A stretch of DNA of 64,000 nt from the NCBI GenBank assembly GCA_001466705.2, contig LATX02000223.1, forward strand, positions 124,001 to 188,000, in the 5' to 3' direction. The position numbers and the translations under genes are program-made. This DNA is from Moniliophthora roreri (taxonomy: Eukaryota > Basidiomycota > Agaricomycetes > Agaricales > Marasmiaceae). A model generated the notes under the pieces. It did not search any database and was not told the origin of the DNA. It saw only the letters and a list, made by a program, of their open reading frames with translations. Shown here piece by piece: positions 30,516 through 43,526 of the stretch (its first letter is position 1; every line of letters starts with the position of its first letter).

Positions 30516-32362
30516 TGAACCCCATTAATGTTGTCACCAACCACAAGAACTTGGAGTACTTCTCCACTACCAAGATTCTCACTAGGTGACAGGTTTGATG
30601 GTCTGAGTATTTATCAGCCTTCAATATGGTAATCCATTTTCAGCTGGGAAGATTGGGTGCTAAGCCTGATGCCCTAACTAGATGTTGGGACATCTACTCT
30701 AAAGAGGGGGATACTAGCTACATGTCAGTCAATCCACAGAACTTTCAGCCAATCTTCACTGAAGAACAGCTCATCTCCTCCCTTCAGGCAACCTACCTAG
30801 AGGAACCTGTTCTCTGAGCAAGTGTTCTTATGGACATCGAAAAGCTCCATTCTGACATCCTCTCCTCTCTTCCCTATGATTCAGAAGCTGTTGCAGGCTT
30901 GCAACACATGAAGAAGGGTCACAACTGATGGACTATCAATGATTCTGGCCTCCTCAGGCTAGATGACAGAATATTTGTGCCTTTGGCCAAAGACCTATGC
31001 CTCCAAGTCTGCAGACACCACCATGACCATGTTCTTGCTGAACATTTTGGTCAGAATTGTACACTTGTGGTTATCAGGCATGTGTATACCTGGCCTCAGA
31101 TCTGAGATTTTGTCAAGAATTATGTTCGCTCCTGCACAGACTGCAGTAGAAACAAAGCACAACAACATTGGCCATACAGTTTACTCAAGCCATTACCTGT
31201 TCCAACCTGACCTTGGGATTCCATCTCCATGAACTTCATCAAACAACTCCCCAACTCCAATAGTCACACATCCATTCTAGTCATTATTGATCATGCCTCC
31301 AAACAAGTCATCTTCATTCCTCTACTCAAAAAGATCACCTCTGAAACACTCACATGACTTTTTGTCATTCACGTCTTCCTCAAATATGGAGTTCTGAACC
31401 ATGTCACTTCTGATTGTGGGTCTGAATTTGTCTCCTCCTTCAGCCGAAGTCTAGAGCAAGCCCTCAACATGAAGTTGCACTTCACCTTCAGATATCACCC
31501 TGAAGCTGACAGACAGACTGAACAGGCAAACCAGACTCTTGAACAGTATCTTCAGATGTACTGCAGTTACTAGCAGGACAACTGGAATGTTCTGTTACCA
31601 CTTGCTGAGTTTGCTTACAACAATGCCCCAAATGCTTCTACAGGTGTGTCTCCCTTCTTTGCCAACAAGAGATACCACCCAAACATCACAGTCCACCCAG
31701 AGTATCACCTCGCATCTTAGAAAGCATGCAACTATGTCACCAATCTCAACAAAGTACACCAGTTTCTCCATGATGAGATCAAGGCAGCCCAAGACACATA
31801 CAAGAGATCAGCTGACAATCAATACAACCCTGCACCTGACTTCCAAGTAGGCCAACAAGTCTATATACTCACAAAAAACAATAAAACAACTCAGCTGACA
31901 AAGAAGCTTTCAGAGAAGTATCTTGGTCTGTTCACCATTATTGCCCAACTCAGTTCCAATGCCTTCACCATCCACCTCTCTGACTATCTCTCTGGCATTC
32001 ATCTAGTCTTCCATGTCTCTCAGCTCGAATCTTTCCACCCATCTGAGATACCTGACCACACTGAACTGCCTCCACCTCCAGTTGAGATTAATGATGAAGG
32101 TGAACTGCACTATGTAATATCTGAGATCTTAGACTCAAAGCTTGATTGGCAGTGTAAGTGTCAGTTACAGTATCTGGTGAAGTGGGCAGGCTATGAGGGT
32201 ATGAACAAAGAAATCAAATGGATTTTGACTGAGGATTTAGACTCAGGCAAAGCACTTGGTGACTTCCACTCCAATCCCACTAATAAAGACAAACCCAGTC
32301 CCCTTTCCAAACATCGAACCACTCTTGTACAATACATGGCTCTTCAGCTGACCATGCTTTGA
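30516..32362 (+). pseudogene. RNase H end, integrase and chromodomain of element C
   Basis: After the insertion the frame continues INVVTNHKNLEYFSTTK, then the zinc region (CTDCSRNKAQQHW), the integrase core (ISMNFIKQLP, VTSDCGSEFVSSF, HPEADRQTEQANQTLEQYL) and a chromodomain (LQYLVKWAGYEGMNKEIKW) near 32165-32225. The first catalytic Asp of the core (ISMD) is Asn here, and two TGA stops follow TR and QV where Arg-Arg and Arg are normal. Gene order and chromodomain place the element among chromoviruses. Confidence 0.85.
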
Positions 32363-32511
32363 GTCCCTTTCTTTCTCTTTTCCACTCTAATGAATATGCC
32401 TAACTGTTTATATTTATATTCTTGCCAAGATATTTTTCTATATATTTATATATTGTCCATGTGCTCTACAAGTTTCAAGAAAAACAAAGTTCAGCCAACC
32501 CAACAGCCCTC

Positions 32512-33885
32512 TCAGTCTTCTGACTCAGCCAACAATAACTTGCCTCCACTCTCATTCCCCAAACCCTCCGACTTCTCCACAGCTTTTCCTTTCCTCTTGT
32601 CCAGCTTTGGCTGCAGCTCCTCTTCCTCTTCTCCATCCAAGTGTGCAATGTCCAAGGCATCCAGCACCAATGCCAACCTATAATAAAGTGTCTCAGCCTC
32701 CTTCTCCAGACACTCCACTCAGCCAAAGAGCTCATCCATCTGCTCATTCATCTCCTGCCTCATCTGCTTCACTTCTAGCAAGATGAGTCAGCCAAGCTTG
32801 GCAGCACTCTCATCAGAGCTGAAGTTGCTGTCTGAGTCCTCAACTACCAGGTGAGACTTTGGATGCCCACAAGCTCTCGGTTTGGAGAGGCCAGCTATGT
32901 TCTCCAGTACCTGAGCCACAAAGCTGCACCAGATCTTTGACAACTGGCAAGCCTTGCATGCACCAATCAGCCAAGTCTGCCCATCTCATGTCTCAATCTG
33001 CCTCTTACAGGCTACCAGGTTCTTCTTCCGTTTCTGGCAGTTGTCACACTCTGGTCCTAATTAGCCTCATCCAAAACAAACCTTGTATGACTTACCTTGG
33101 CCCTCCTCCACTGTCGTCCAAACTCCCTCTTTACTCAGAACTGGCTCTACATGTGTACACTTGCAGCCTTCAGAGGGAGAACCCACTGGACTTCTTGCAT
33201 GCTTCTGAGAAGCACCTGGAGAGGGCACTTCAACACTGTCAAATCAAAACTTGATGGCTCCCTTACCCTTCTTCCCTTTGGCCAACCTCCTCACATAAGG
33301 CATCTCATATGTTCTATCATTACCCACTGCTGGCATTGTGTTTCTTGCATGAGCACACTCTTCTTGTTTTCTCTTCAGTCTCTCCACCTGTTCCTTCTCT
33401 ACCCTCTCCTTCTCTACATGTTTGGCTCTCTCTCTCTCCTCCCTCTCTTCCTTCTCAGCCTTCTTCACTGCCTCCAGCCACTCTATGATCTGGCCATTTT
33501 TGATCTCCTCATATGCAACCTGCCATTGCTTCCATTCAGTGAGCTGCTCCTCCTGGGCTTCTACTGTGGCCAGCCAGTCTGTCTCAAGTCAGCCCCATGC
33601 AGTGCTTGCCACCCTCGTACAAGCCAAGTAGAGAGTAGCACTCTCATCTGGTTTGCAGACAGGAAGAGAGGGGTACTCAGGCTCAGAAACCTCAGCTGGG
33701 AACTTGACAATCAGCATATCTGAGGACATAGCCTTGAGCACCTCAGGGTCTTTCCAGTTGTGAGTCGGCTGAGAGTACATGTGTCTGCTGAGATCAGGAA
33801 TTGAGGAGGCAGAGTACTCCTCTGTGGTCTTGTAGGTGTCAGAGCTGGTTTGTGCACTTGAGGAGGCTTCAGCCAACATTTTCAT
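32512..33885 (-). pseudogene. Antisense ORF of element C: coiled coil, Zn-cluster-like
   Basis: On the minus strand one frame spans 458 codons with only five stops, four of them TGA; chance would give about twenty. It opens MKMLAEASSSAQTSSDTY and goes on with a long Glu/Arg/Lys coiled coil (about residues 125-175). Then comes a Cys cluster at 32920-33050: CDNCQKRKKNLVAC and ACKACQLSKIWC, the second half being CX2CX6C. A Ser/Glu-rich tail with [14 protein letters not shown] follows. The Cys pattern resembles Zn2Cys6 fungal DNA-binding domains. It lies between pol and the 3' LTR and is read opposite to the element. No function is known to me. Confidence 0.6.
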
Positions 33886-34067
33886 GTTGAGACTTGAGTG
33901 GTTGCAATAGGTCCAAGGTTCTTTGGGCTTTCCTTTTTATATGTTACCCTCTTCCACAGCCACATGGCAGTTTCCTTCTATCATCTTCCACATCGTTCTT
34001 CTGCATTGTTCTACTTGTTCCCTTTTCTATGATGTTCCTCCAGAGTCAGAACCTAAGGAGGGGATAC

Positions 34068-36760
34068 TGTTACACCCATACCCCTCAGCTGAAATAACTT
34101 ATACAAGGAACTGGTGCAGCTAACTCTGCATATACATTTCTACCCTCATGTTTTACTTCCACTCCACATTTGTATACTCACAGCATGTTCTCTGGGGACT
34201 ACAGAGCATGAGTTTGAACAATAAGGTCTTTTGACATCAGTCCAAGCAGGTATGGGTTGCAATCTTTGTGCACACAATAGAGCAATGAACTATATTGAAG
34301 GTAGTAATGATATAGTGTCTAATTGTCACTAGTATACCTATTATTGTAATATGGAAAAAGTTTGAACCTTTGATAACAAGTCATTCTAAGCTCTAAACCC
34401 TAATGTGGAGGGTTCCCCCCTGCACCCCCCATATATACCTTCCTAATCTCTAACCTCTTTGTGGGGGGTTCCCCCCCTGCACCCTCTACTAACCCTGAAC
34501 CCCTAACCTTTCAAACTTGCAGACTTGAGCAACTGCTCAAACTTGGGGCATGCTATGCTTAGCCCCAAGTTTGGTGCACATCCAAGTCCACAAGTTTAGG
34601 TACATGCTTCATGCCAGAGCCCTAAACCTAACTCCTAACCTAACAGCTATGCAGCAGACCAAGTTCAAACCTGTAGGACAAAAGAATCTAGTGGCAGAAG
34701 ACACCAGAAATCACCAAAAAAGGCAATTAAGATGGTTCAAACTGGTTATAACCCCTAACACTTGGACCAACATCAAACAACACTATTGTTTCAACCAATG
34801 CCATTCTATAATTGTGTTCTCTTGCAGCATGTCCCACAGAGTCCTCATGTAGTTGCATGTGCTAGCCTCATTGCTATAGCCTAGTTAGTATATAAGATGC
34901 ATGTACAGTGCTTTGATATCTCAAGTAGAAGATTAATGTTGTTCTATGCAATCTCCCATCTCCCATCTGAACTCCTCTCTTACTCCTCATGCAAGACTCT
35001 TCATCTCATGCAATTCCTTGCCATAGGCAGTAGAGCTGTTGCTGATAGCTTCAGCAAACACACCTACATACAGTACTTCTCATACAACTCTCCTTAGTCA
35101 TTCAGCCATACTTCCTGTCCCTTCTGCATAGTCCTAACAGCTGGCTTTATCCTTCTGAAGTGCCCCATCTCTGGGGTATCCAATATTCAGAGTTAATACA
35201 TGCCAATATTACTTGATCCTGCTAATATGAATAAGTAGGGAGGTTCTGGTAGGTGAAGAAGGGCTCATACCTCTAGATGGTTTCATCCACATTCAACCCA
35301 TTGATATCACTCCTCCCATGTCAGAAACCATCTACACTTTGTCTTCTTCTTGACCAGTTTCATCTGAGAGACAGTAATAGGAAGTATGGGACTACTTCAT
35401 GGGTAAATCAGGAGCAGACTTACCAACTGTATGACAGTGAATAATGGCAGTCAGGAAAAAAAATTTGTTTATGGGAAAAAGTTGACCCCAAAAGTATAAC
35501 CCACCCTGCTACTCTGGTCCTTAATTCCAATTCTGAACCTGAACTTCACCCTTTTGTTCTGACTCCCAGACTCAAAGTCTAGCAGCACTCAACTGTGCAG
35601 CCCTGTTTCTCTTTTATACTTTCTCATTTTTGTCCCTTTTCTTATTTTCTATTTTTTCTGGTCTAAGAAGGTTAGATTGTAAGGAAAAATAGCCCAGTGG
35701 AAGTGTCATTGCCCTGCCCATTGAAACCGCTATGCTATAGCATGTAAAGGATTTCATTTTGCTTGCTCTACTAGTAGTACTTGGTAATATACAATTCTTG
35801 TCTCTAAGAAAAAGCAAACTCTGGAAGAAAATGCCATTGGAGCCAAGACAAAGCAGTAGCCAGATTACAAAATAAGCAAAATCAAATAAAATTCAGAAAA
35901 AGCAGTCAAAAATAAAATTAGCTGTTTTGCTGATGCAATGCTTAAGAAGAAGGATGTATCAGGTGCAGCCAGCCACTGCAGAATTGGTTAGCCTTTCTCT
36001 GGACAAAAGACTAGTGGTCTACTGACAAAGATTATTGCTAACACTGCACTGAAGCTGTACAAAACATCTCTTTAGCTCAAGTGGAATAAAATGAGCAAGC
36101 AGCTGACCTTGTGATTACCCTGTTAGTTATCTAGTAAAGCAAGTCGACAAGTTCAATGAGACTAGGCCCACTATATGATGAGGTCTAGTTGACACTACTG
36201 AACAATTCCTGCTCATCTCAATGCCTTCAGCCTTGGGGTTCTTCATTGAAGGCAAAAACCAATTCAAGTGTGACAAGAACATCTATGGCAGTGGATAGAC
36301 TTAATGTGACAGAGCACAACCACTGAACACCACATTAACAACTATTTAGGATGATTTGACTGATCAGACATACCAATAAGTGTTCTCTGAGGACAGAGAA
36401 TGATGTTCCAAGCCTGATCAGACCTGCAGGAGATACAGTACTTCAAGACATACATTAGGCCAGTGTTAGCTGAAGGTAATGCAAGGGAGCAAGACACAAT
36501 GTCAAGATGCTGACAAGAATGGAATAGAATGCCTGACAGGAACCAACATATGACATATGCTTTTAGACCTAGCCACTTGAATCACAGAAAGTACAACCTA
36601 TAAGAAACAATTGGTACAGGCTTGTTGGGAAGAGGCTGTTCATATACTCACAATTGGTGCAGCAAGCAGAAGCTTGTTACCACTCACTGACAGATGCAAG
36701 ATGAGATCGGTATCCTTCAGTTGAAGATGCTACACATGTTGACAGATCCACCACATAAGG
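34068..36760. other. 3' LTR start and CpG-poor repeat debris
   Basis: TGTTACACCC at 34068 after a purine tract is the likely start of the 3' LTR of C; its right end was not found. Degenerate CCCTAA units and two copies of GGGTTCCCCCCTGCACC lie at 34380-34500. No gene was recognised in the rest; frames are short and CG dinucleotides are nearly absent. Confidence 0.45.
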
Positions 36761-36763
36761 AAT

Positions 36764-37372
36764 CTAAAACATGTCCCAATAACTATAAGTGAAGTGAGGT
36801 TGTAGAAATGCTTGGAGACCACTTGCAAGTGGGTGCCAATTGTCATGAGGGCCGTAATGACCATGGAAGACCTTGAGCATGTCGAGATAGGTATTCAGGA
36901 CAGTTTTAAAGACCCAAAGACGTACTGCTGCGGAGCTATGAATAGCTAGGTCAGAGCATGCCACAAACAAGAAAAAGTGTGCCTATGTTGAAATGATATC
37001 AATCTGTGCACTCCCTCAGTTTGTGAACAACCAAGACCACAAGCTCCTCCATATCATTGTCATGTGTGCAATGTGCAATATCCTGAAAACCTTGTTTCAA
37101 TACGGCTCATGAGTTAGGAGATGTTACCCACAGAATGAAGTGCACCTATTGGCCACAGGTCAATCAACACCAGATTTGATGGTCAAATATGTGTGCTCAC
37201 AGAAGTTTTGACAGCAAGGGAGTCCCTTGGGTATGCTTTGATGCACACAAGGTACTGAATAACCAGCATCCCCAACAACCTGCAACAGGAACATTATTAA
37301 CCTTCTGCAGCAGAACAATTCAGTGTACAATGCTGTGGTAAGAGCCCCAATTAACAGGTGCCCTAGCTCCAT
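36764..37372 (-). pseudogene. Possible multipass membrane protein remnant
   Basis: On the minus strand MELGHLLIGALTTALYTELF opens at 37372. After a short putative intron the sequence reads YLVCIKAYPRDSLAVKTSV, and later LNTYLDMLKVFHGHYG. The order LGxLLIGAL, YP-DSL-VK resembles the many agaricomycete membrane proteins with a first helix LGA-LIG and a YP(K/R)D loop. Numerous stops show that it is decayed, if real. Confidence 0.25.
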
Positions 37373-39404
37373 GGTGCAACCACATATTTAAGAGTTGCCC
37401 CAGGCAACCTTGGTTAGACTTGGTTCCCTTCTTAAGTGGCCAATCATAATCACTGAACCTGGCAAGATGTGATAAGAAGGATTAGTACGACCAGTGGTCC
37501 TTGCGGCAAAGACTGACTCTGGACTCCAGATCTGAAGAACTTGGGTAAAAAAAGTGACATTGCATAAATCAAAAAGTACAGAAGATCTGTGCGGAGTGTT
37601 GTATCAACAAAGATTTGGAAGGTTCTCAATAGGAGTTCCAAGGTATGCTGTTTGATGAAAGGAGTCAACAGGCTTTTTTTGTACGGCAGCTAGATCTAGT
37701 CCCTGAAATGACCTGAAATCTGTCACCACAGAGAATAGATGTTTAAATGACTGATGATGGGTCTCAGGGTATCGATTTCAAGGCCACAGATAGAAGGAGG
37801 ATCCAAGGAGTATTTAGAGGGATTGATGTCGCAGCGGTGCCAGTACTGACGCGTTGACACGTATGCTGAGCTGTTCGATGAAGAAGCTAGCAAGTCATTA
37901 GAAATCTGCGAGTATAGATTAGACCACACCGACATCATCTTGTGGGGTCGGGCTTCTTCTGGTATGATTCTATAATAGAAGGATACAGTGAGCTTCAAGT
38001 TCGACGTTAATACTGTGTGAAGCTGGAAGCACTTACTACGTCAACGGTTTTATGCGACCGAGGAAGCGGACACAAGCCTCCGAGTCTACTCGTTACCCTT
38101 CTCCCCACAATCTCGTTGGGACCATGATCGGTCCGGACTCAAGATCCTAAACTGAGAGAGAATCCTGACTAGATGCATGAAAATCAGCTATGTATGTTGC
38201 TAACGCGGGGCCGGTACGTACGGGATCCGTTCTCGTACGAGAACCCACAGGAAGTAGAACATTGAATGAGTTACGTGCTACTAGGGTCATCTGTCGCGTT
38301 GGACGTTGGCGTCGAAGTCCTTCCTCCAGTAGTAAGCCGGGACCCAGACCGAAGTGTCCTGACAGTGACGCACATTTCGCATGCGCTTGTGAGTTTTATG
38401 AGTCGCCTTTAGAGCCATCATTGATCTCTTGCTGTCTAGCCGCGAATGAAGCGATCAAAGCAAGAATCAGTACAAGCGGATGTAGTGTGGAGAGGGCATC
38501 ATCCAGAAGGAACGGGTGCGTTCGACAGCAATCACTAAACATAAAAAGAATACGTGCTTATAATATAGTGTGAGGAATAGGCCTCGCGGCGACAAAAACC
38601 GATGCACTTTCACTTTCAGTTTCTTGATGTCTAGACGTCTAGCCTGCTCTCCAGCGTCCCAAGTGCTGGGTCCCACGACAGGCTACGGTATTTGAGTTTG
38701 GAAAACAGTGAGACGTGGGTGTGGGTAAAAGAAGCCAAGAGGTGCCCTGGACAGATGCACTGCATACATACGTCCCGGGGTACAAGTCAGGATTTCGGCA
38801 GCGATGCTGGCTCATGTACATACCAAGTTCAAGTTGAGCCCCATGATCGCCAGTTCTCGAATTGGCGACTTCGCAAGGGTATCAGGTGTCGCCACTAGTA
38901 TCCAAGATCATTGAAACCTAATAGAAACTGCCGTGGCTTTTGAAGAATTAGGGAGATGATGGGAGTTACAATACAACCCGCTGACGGGGGCATGTGATGC
39001 AGTACTCTGCGGGTCAGCTGGTTCACCCGTCCCCCATACTCTTCCCTTACTCGAACCTCCACCTTCTCCTTTGTCCTCGGGCCATAGATTCATATTTTCT
39101 AGATCTTTTTTCTCTACAGACACGAAGACTCTAGATTTTCTTTCTGCTTCAAGATCAATTATTCTAAGATCCGGTTAGGTCCAAGGAGCTGCAGTCGTCT
39201 TACGGTGCGTGTATCGTCAAAAATGGTGCGCATGCCGGAGATTTCTGACGCTTTGAATTGTATTTGGGTAGATTCGAGACTGTAGAGTATCACGGCGGTG
39301 GCTCAAGACTCAAAAATAATCAGCGATTAATCAATCTGGCTCATTTCGACCAGCTCGACAAACTCGGTGTCCGTTTTCCAGGCACCTCAGGTTCTTCTAA
39401 TACC
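37373..39404. other. Intergenic, transition to host-like DNA
   Basis: CpG content rises from about 37740. A minus-strand frame of 91 codons (37723-37998; RQYWHRCDINPSKYSLDP) and a plus-strand frame of 127 codons (38190-38573) look partly coding but have no recognised domain. The last 200 bases before 39405 are the 5' flank of the PSP1 gene. Confidence 0.35.
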
Positions 39405-42088
39405 ATGAATGACGACCGACCCAATAGGTTCACCACCGATTCCGGACCTCCACAGTTATCTCATCGTGAACGAGCTGCTTCACAGCCTCCCCGTACATCC
39501 GACCAGCCATTTCTGTCTTCACCGATTATACCTTCCCGAAGTCCGTGGAGTAATCAAGGAAATGCCGGGAGACTCCTCAGTCCTACTACGGGCCCGGGGG
39601 GAGGTGGAGGTGGTGCTCGAGCGATTCCTGTCCCCATGCCTTCACGCAGCGCCTCATTCTCAACCCAGCAACGAAATTCCACATCTTCATCTTACTTTGG
39701 GTCTGCAATGAGGGACCGTTCGTTCTCTTCTACCTTCGAGGAGGACGATGAAAATGCGGCCGATGATTTTCCTTCGGACGATGCCGATTACGATTTTGTG
39801 GGCAGAGGTTTCGGGGATAGCAATGGCATGTCCATGTCACCAAGTACAAACCGCGGAAGGCAGTTCGCGTCGGAATGGTCTAGGAGCAGATCTCAGTCAC
39901 TCGCAACAACAACTGCGAGAGCAGCTCCAATGCCTATTGGCAGTCCGTCATACGGTCATCAGGCAGGCACTGGTTCAGCTTTTGCCAGTTGGAACGAGGG
40001 TTTATTGAGCGGTACGAACTCATTGAACGTCCCTGGTGCGCTCGGTAGTGGTCGATGGGGTGAAATAAGGCCTCCTATTCGGTGAATATTTCTCCATTGC
40101 CTGTTGACGCGAGCGCTTCATACACTCCTCACAAAAGCCGTCGCCTATCGATTACACTTACTGACGTACTCTTCCATAGAAACCCAACAGACATATCAAA
40201 TCAATCACCATTTGTCAGAGATGTCAGCCAAATCCTTCTCGAAGAGAACTCTCAATTTAAACAGCTATGGAACCAGCATAACGGTGGCAGGGACCGAGAA
40301 GAGATATTGTCATCGGCCGCCGGTGTTTCTAGGCTCGGAGGCATCCAACGTGGCATTAGTGCCTACGGACCGGGTGGTAATGGTGGTAATGTCTATGGCG
40401 CTATTGGCGGAGGTCTCGGTGGCTATGGTTATGGCGGCGGCGGTATGGGTAGCGGAACCTCTAGCCGACGGCACAGTGTCAGTGTCGTTCAGCCTCGAAG
40501 GGGAGTCCAAGTTGGGTTCGACACCGGTGGACATGATGAAGTATTTGGTGATGAAGATGATCCCCGATCTAAAAGACGTGTCGGTGGCAGCAGCGGTGGA
40601 GGTGCAGGCGGCCTGATGTTGTCCGACGAAGATCTTCTAGGCTCAAGCGGAGACATGGGAATAGGAATGCTCAGTTTGAATAGCCTTAACCAAAGTTTGG
40701 ACGCCCATCTGCAGTCCCAGCAGCGAGAAAGCAGCAGTCCTGGTCAAAGTCAGCAGCACACTCCACAGGGCCAACAACGCTCGTCGGGAACGGCATCTGC
40801 CTCCTCTTCTTTACCCATCTATGCGCCGCTGTCACGCAGCCCGCCCGGTGCAAATGACCTTGTTTCTTCGTACCGAAATATGAACCTGAGCGTCAACATT
40901 CAGGGTGGCGATGGGTCTTCGTCCGGGAGATCCAGAGGCGATACACCTAGTGAAAGAGGTGTTAGTCCTTCCAAAGCGCCGGGTCAACCAGTCCAGCAGC
41001 AGCAGCAGCACTTCTTCCCATCTCAGCAACAGCATCAATTCACTCAACCTCAGCAGGTAAACGAAGGGAGTTACGCTGCTCGTGCACGTGCACCATCTCA
41101 GAGTGGCGGCATTGGAGCTCCTATATCACCTACAGCGACCAGAGGTCCAGGATTCGGCGTCGTCCAAGGTATCCAGCATCAACAACCCCAACATCAGCAG
41201 CAACAAGGATTTTTCTCTCACCAACAGCAGCAGCTGCACCAAGCTGCTCATCATCAACAACCTCATATCCGACAACCTTCCAATGACCTAGGACATCACG
41301 CACCACCGCCTCAACCAAGCGTTAATGAGAACAGCTTGGGCAAGGGGTTGCCGTTGTCCTCTGTTCCATCTTCATGGCCACTGTACATCGTCGAGTTCAA
41401 AGCTGGACGAACCGACCTGTTCTACTTGACGGACCAAGCCGCCGCGACACTCTCTGCGCAGTCAAATGGTCATGGTCACGTCAACGGTCACCAGCAGCAG
41501 GATAGGCCCATCAAAGTAGGCGACTTGGTCATTGTTGAGGCGGATCGTGGTAGGGATCTGGGCAGAGTGGTGAACGATAGTATCACAGTCGGTGAAGTTG
41601 AGAGATGGCTGGAAAGTAAAGAACATGGGACGCAGTTCTGGTCGACTGGGGCGCAACAGCAACAAGGTGGTGGTGGATGGGGTGATCAGCCGATGAGTCC
41701 GACAAGTGCTGGTGGCTCGGCGGGTCCAAAGAAGGAAATCAATCCCAAGATGATCTATGGAAAGGCTGGAGCTCAGGAGGCGACGCAGTTGGCTGCCAAG
41801 TTGCAAGATGAGACCAAGGCGTTGCAGCTCTGTCAGACCAAGGTTAGGGCGAAGAAGCTGCCGATGGAGGTTGTGGATGCTGAATACCAGTGGTAAGTTT
41901 TCTTCGTTATGGGTTGTTTTTGCAGTCGCTGAGATGAACTCTTTCTAAGGGACCGACGCAAGTTAACGTTTTACTTTGTTGCGGAAAAGCGGATCGACTT
42001 TAGGGAGCTTGTGCGGGAGTTGTTCAGGCTTTACAAAACGAGGATATGGATGGCTTCGTTGCAAAGCGGAGGGGGCTATGAAGGATAA
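39405..42088 (+). CDS. PSP1 C-terminal domain protein
   Basis: Three exons (39405..40081, 40138..41892, 41950..42088) join in frame to 856 residues. The N-terminal 600 residues are Ser/Gly/Gln-rich and disordered, with a VRDVSQILLEENSQFKQLW segment near residue 245 that may form a helix. The PSP1 domain (about 637-850) shows LYIVEFKAGRTDLFYL, VGDLVIVEADRGRDLGRVV, NPKMIYGKA, and across the last intron DAEYQW-DRRKLTFYFVAEKR and RELFRLYKTRIWM. In yeast, PSP1 was found as a suppressor of DNA polymerase alpha mutations; the domain is shared with bacterial RicT (YaaT). The molecular role in fungi is poorly known. The ATG at 39405 is the first in the frame. Confidence 0.85.
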
Positions 42089-43099
42089 GGTCTTGAGTTG
42101 GGGGAGTACAACGCAAAGGAAGGAAAATGGACGGACGGAAGGTGGTAGTGGTGCGAAGTCAGCGAGTGAGGCATGCAGCTACCTCATGGCAAAAAAAAAA
42201 CATCAAACCGAGAAATGAAATGGTATATGTGACGACATTGACGACAACGACACGACCTTTCAAGCCCACATGATCCGGGAGATGGTCCTTCGTTGCTTCC
42301 GCCGTTTGTCGAAATCTGGAATGGAATTTATTTATTGAAGCTGGATGCTTTCAGCTCCCGCCGGTCAACCCGCAAGCCGATTCCACAAAACTCAAACTCG
42401 AATCTCGACTCCGAAACTGATAATATCTATACTGTCTAAAGGTGTTAAGATGTCCTTTCTTCAAACTTTGTCACCACCGCACCAATTGTACTTGTAACGG
42501 TGTATAGACATTTGGACAGCTTTTCATAGCCCTCGCTGCTCTCTCACCCCCATGCTACTCATTGGACATCCATCCTTCCCTTTTATCATCTATGTATTGC
42601 TTGGTCGGCGCCCGTGGATGTGCAGGGACCGTGTACAACAGCTTCAGTCTCGTTTTCCTTCATGTTTTTGTCCTGCTTTCGCGTACAGCCTAGTCGCGCT
42701 CCGACCATTTGTACAGTAGTATCTTGTTTACTTCTCGTATTTTCGCTGTTGATGGGCTATGATTGTGCTTTAGTGCGTCGGTATATAGTGTATATATATA
42801 TTCCTTTGCTTATGCACTGGTTGCAAACTAGTTGAAGCAGTCAACAACCTGAACCAGAAAAGTAAGAATTATTCATCAGAAAATACATACAAGACACCGT
42901 TAATGTACAAAAAGTCAGAGAATAAACCAGGTTGGTAGAATTCAATGTACATTAGTTGAATAATGGGTATAAAGAATCCACGGATATAGACCGAATGTAG
43001 TACGGGGTTATCGAGGGGTTATAGGAATAGCGGGGAGGGTTCTGCGAATGATACAAGGTGATTATGGATACAGATGAGGCGGCGAAGGTGCTGATTGCA
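42089..43099. other. Intergenic between convergent PSP1 and APC11 genes
   Basis: Presumed 3' flanks. Short frames only; a poly-A run (42190-42199) and AT-rich stretch near 42780-42810 could belong to 3' end formation. Confidence 0.4.
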
Positions 43100-43526
43100 T
43101 TACGAAGATGATGATTGGTTAACTTTACGTTCAGCCGTGACTGTGCAGGTCGCCATGCATTAGCAAAGGGGCGAACAAACAAGAAATGCAAGAACATACC
43201 CCAAGTCCTACGATCCATAGGACATTGCTGCTTTGAAGCAGCAGTTCCTATCCACTTTAACAGGCAATGCATATGGAATACGTGGCTGCATTCTCCCCAA
43301 ACTGAGTGGCACAGATAGCGATCAGTATTCCTGTCGACGACGGAGAGGTGCTCTAGAACTCACTGAGTGGGCAGTCATCTCCTGGAACTTTACACGAAGG
43401 ACAGCATCCTTCATATGGCACCCGACAGATACCACAGACATCCCCTTCGTCGCCCTCATTCTCGTCGTTCCCAGTATCCCAACGCCATTGGGCTACTGCA
43501 TGCCAGCGTTTGATAGTGACTCGCAT
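43100..43526 (-). CDS. APC11: Anaphase-promoting complex subunit 11
   Basis: Three exons, complement(43100..43140, 43200..43301, 43364..43526), give 101 residues; the family norm is about 85-110. The protein starts MRVTIKRWHAVAQWRW, the cullin-cont(act)ing strand, and has a RING-H2: CGICRVPYEGCCPSCKVPG with CPL, then WGECSHVFHMHCLLKW and CPMDRRTW. APC11 is the catalytic RING of the APC/C ubiquitin ligase; with the cullin APC2 it recruits the E2 and drives anaphase and mitotic exit. All zinc ligands are visible. An acidic insert (NDENEGDEGD) precedes the first Cys pair. It is head to head with HAUS1. Confidence 0.95.

Larger units (their letters stand above)
24006..34067 (+). mobile_element. 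Old Ty3/gypsy chromovirus C, decayed and split
   Basis: The order is gag, protease, reverse transcriptase, (R insertion 27707-30515), RNase H, integrase, chromodomain, antisense frame and a purine tract AAGGAGGGGATAC before a TGTTACACCC at 34068 that looks like a 3' LTR start. CpG is strongly depleted, and most stops are TGA at places where an Arg codon (CGA) is expected. The element is therefore old and was probably inactivated by methylation and deamination of CpG. Confidence 0.85.

Noticed and set aside
41462..41806. Minus-strand frame inside the PSP1 gene
   Set aside because: It overlaps the conserved PSP1 domain, whose reading is certain.
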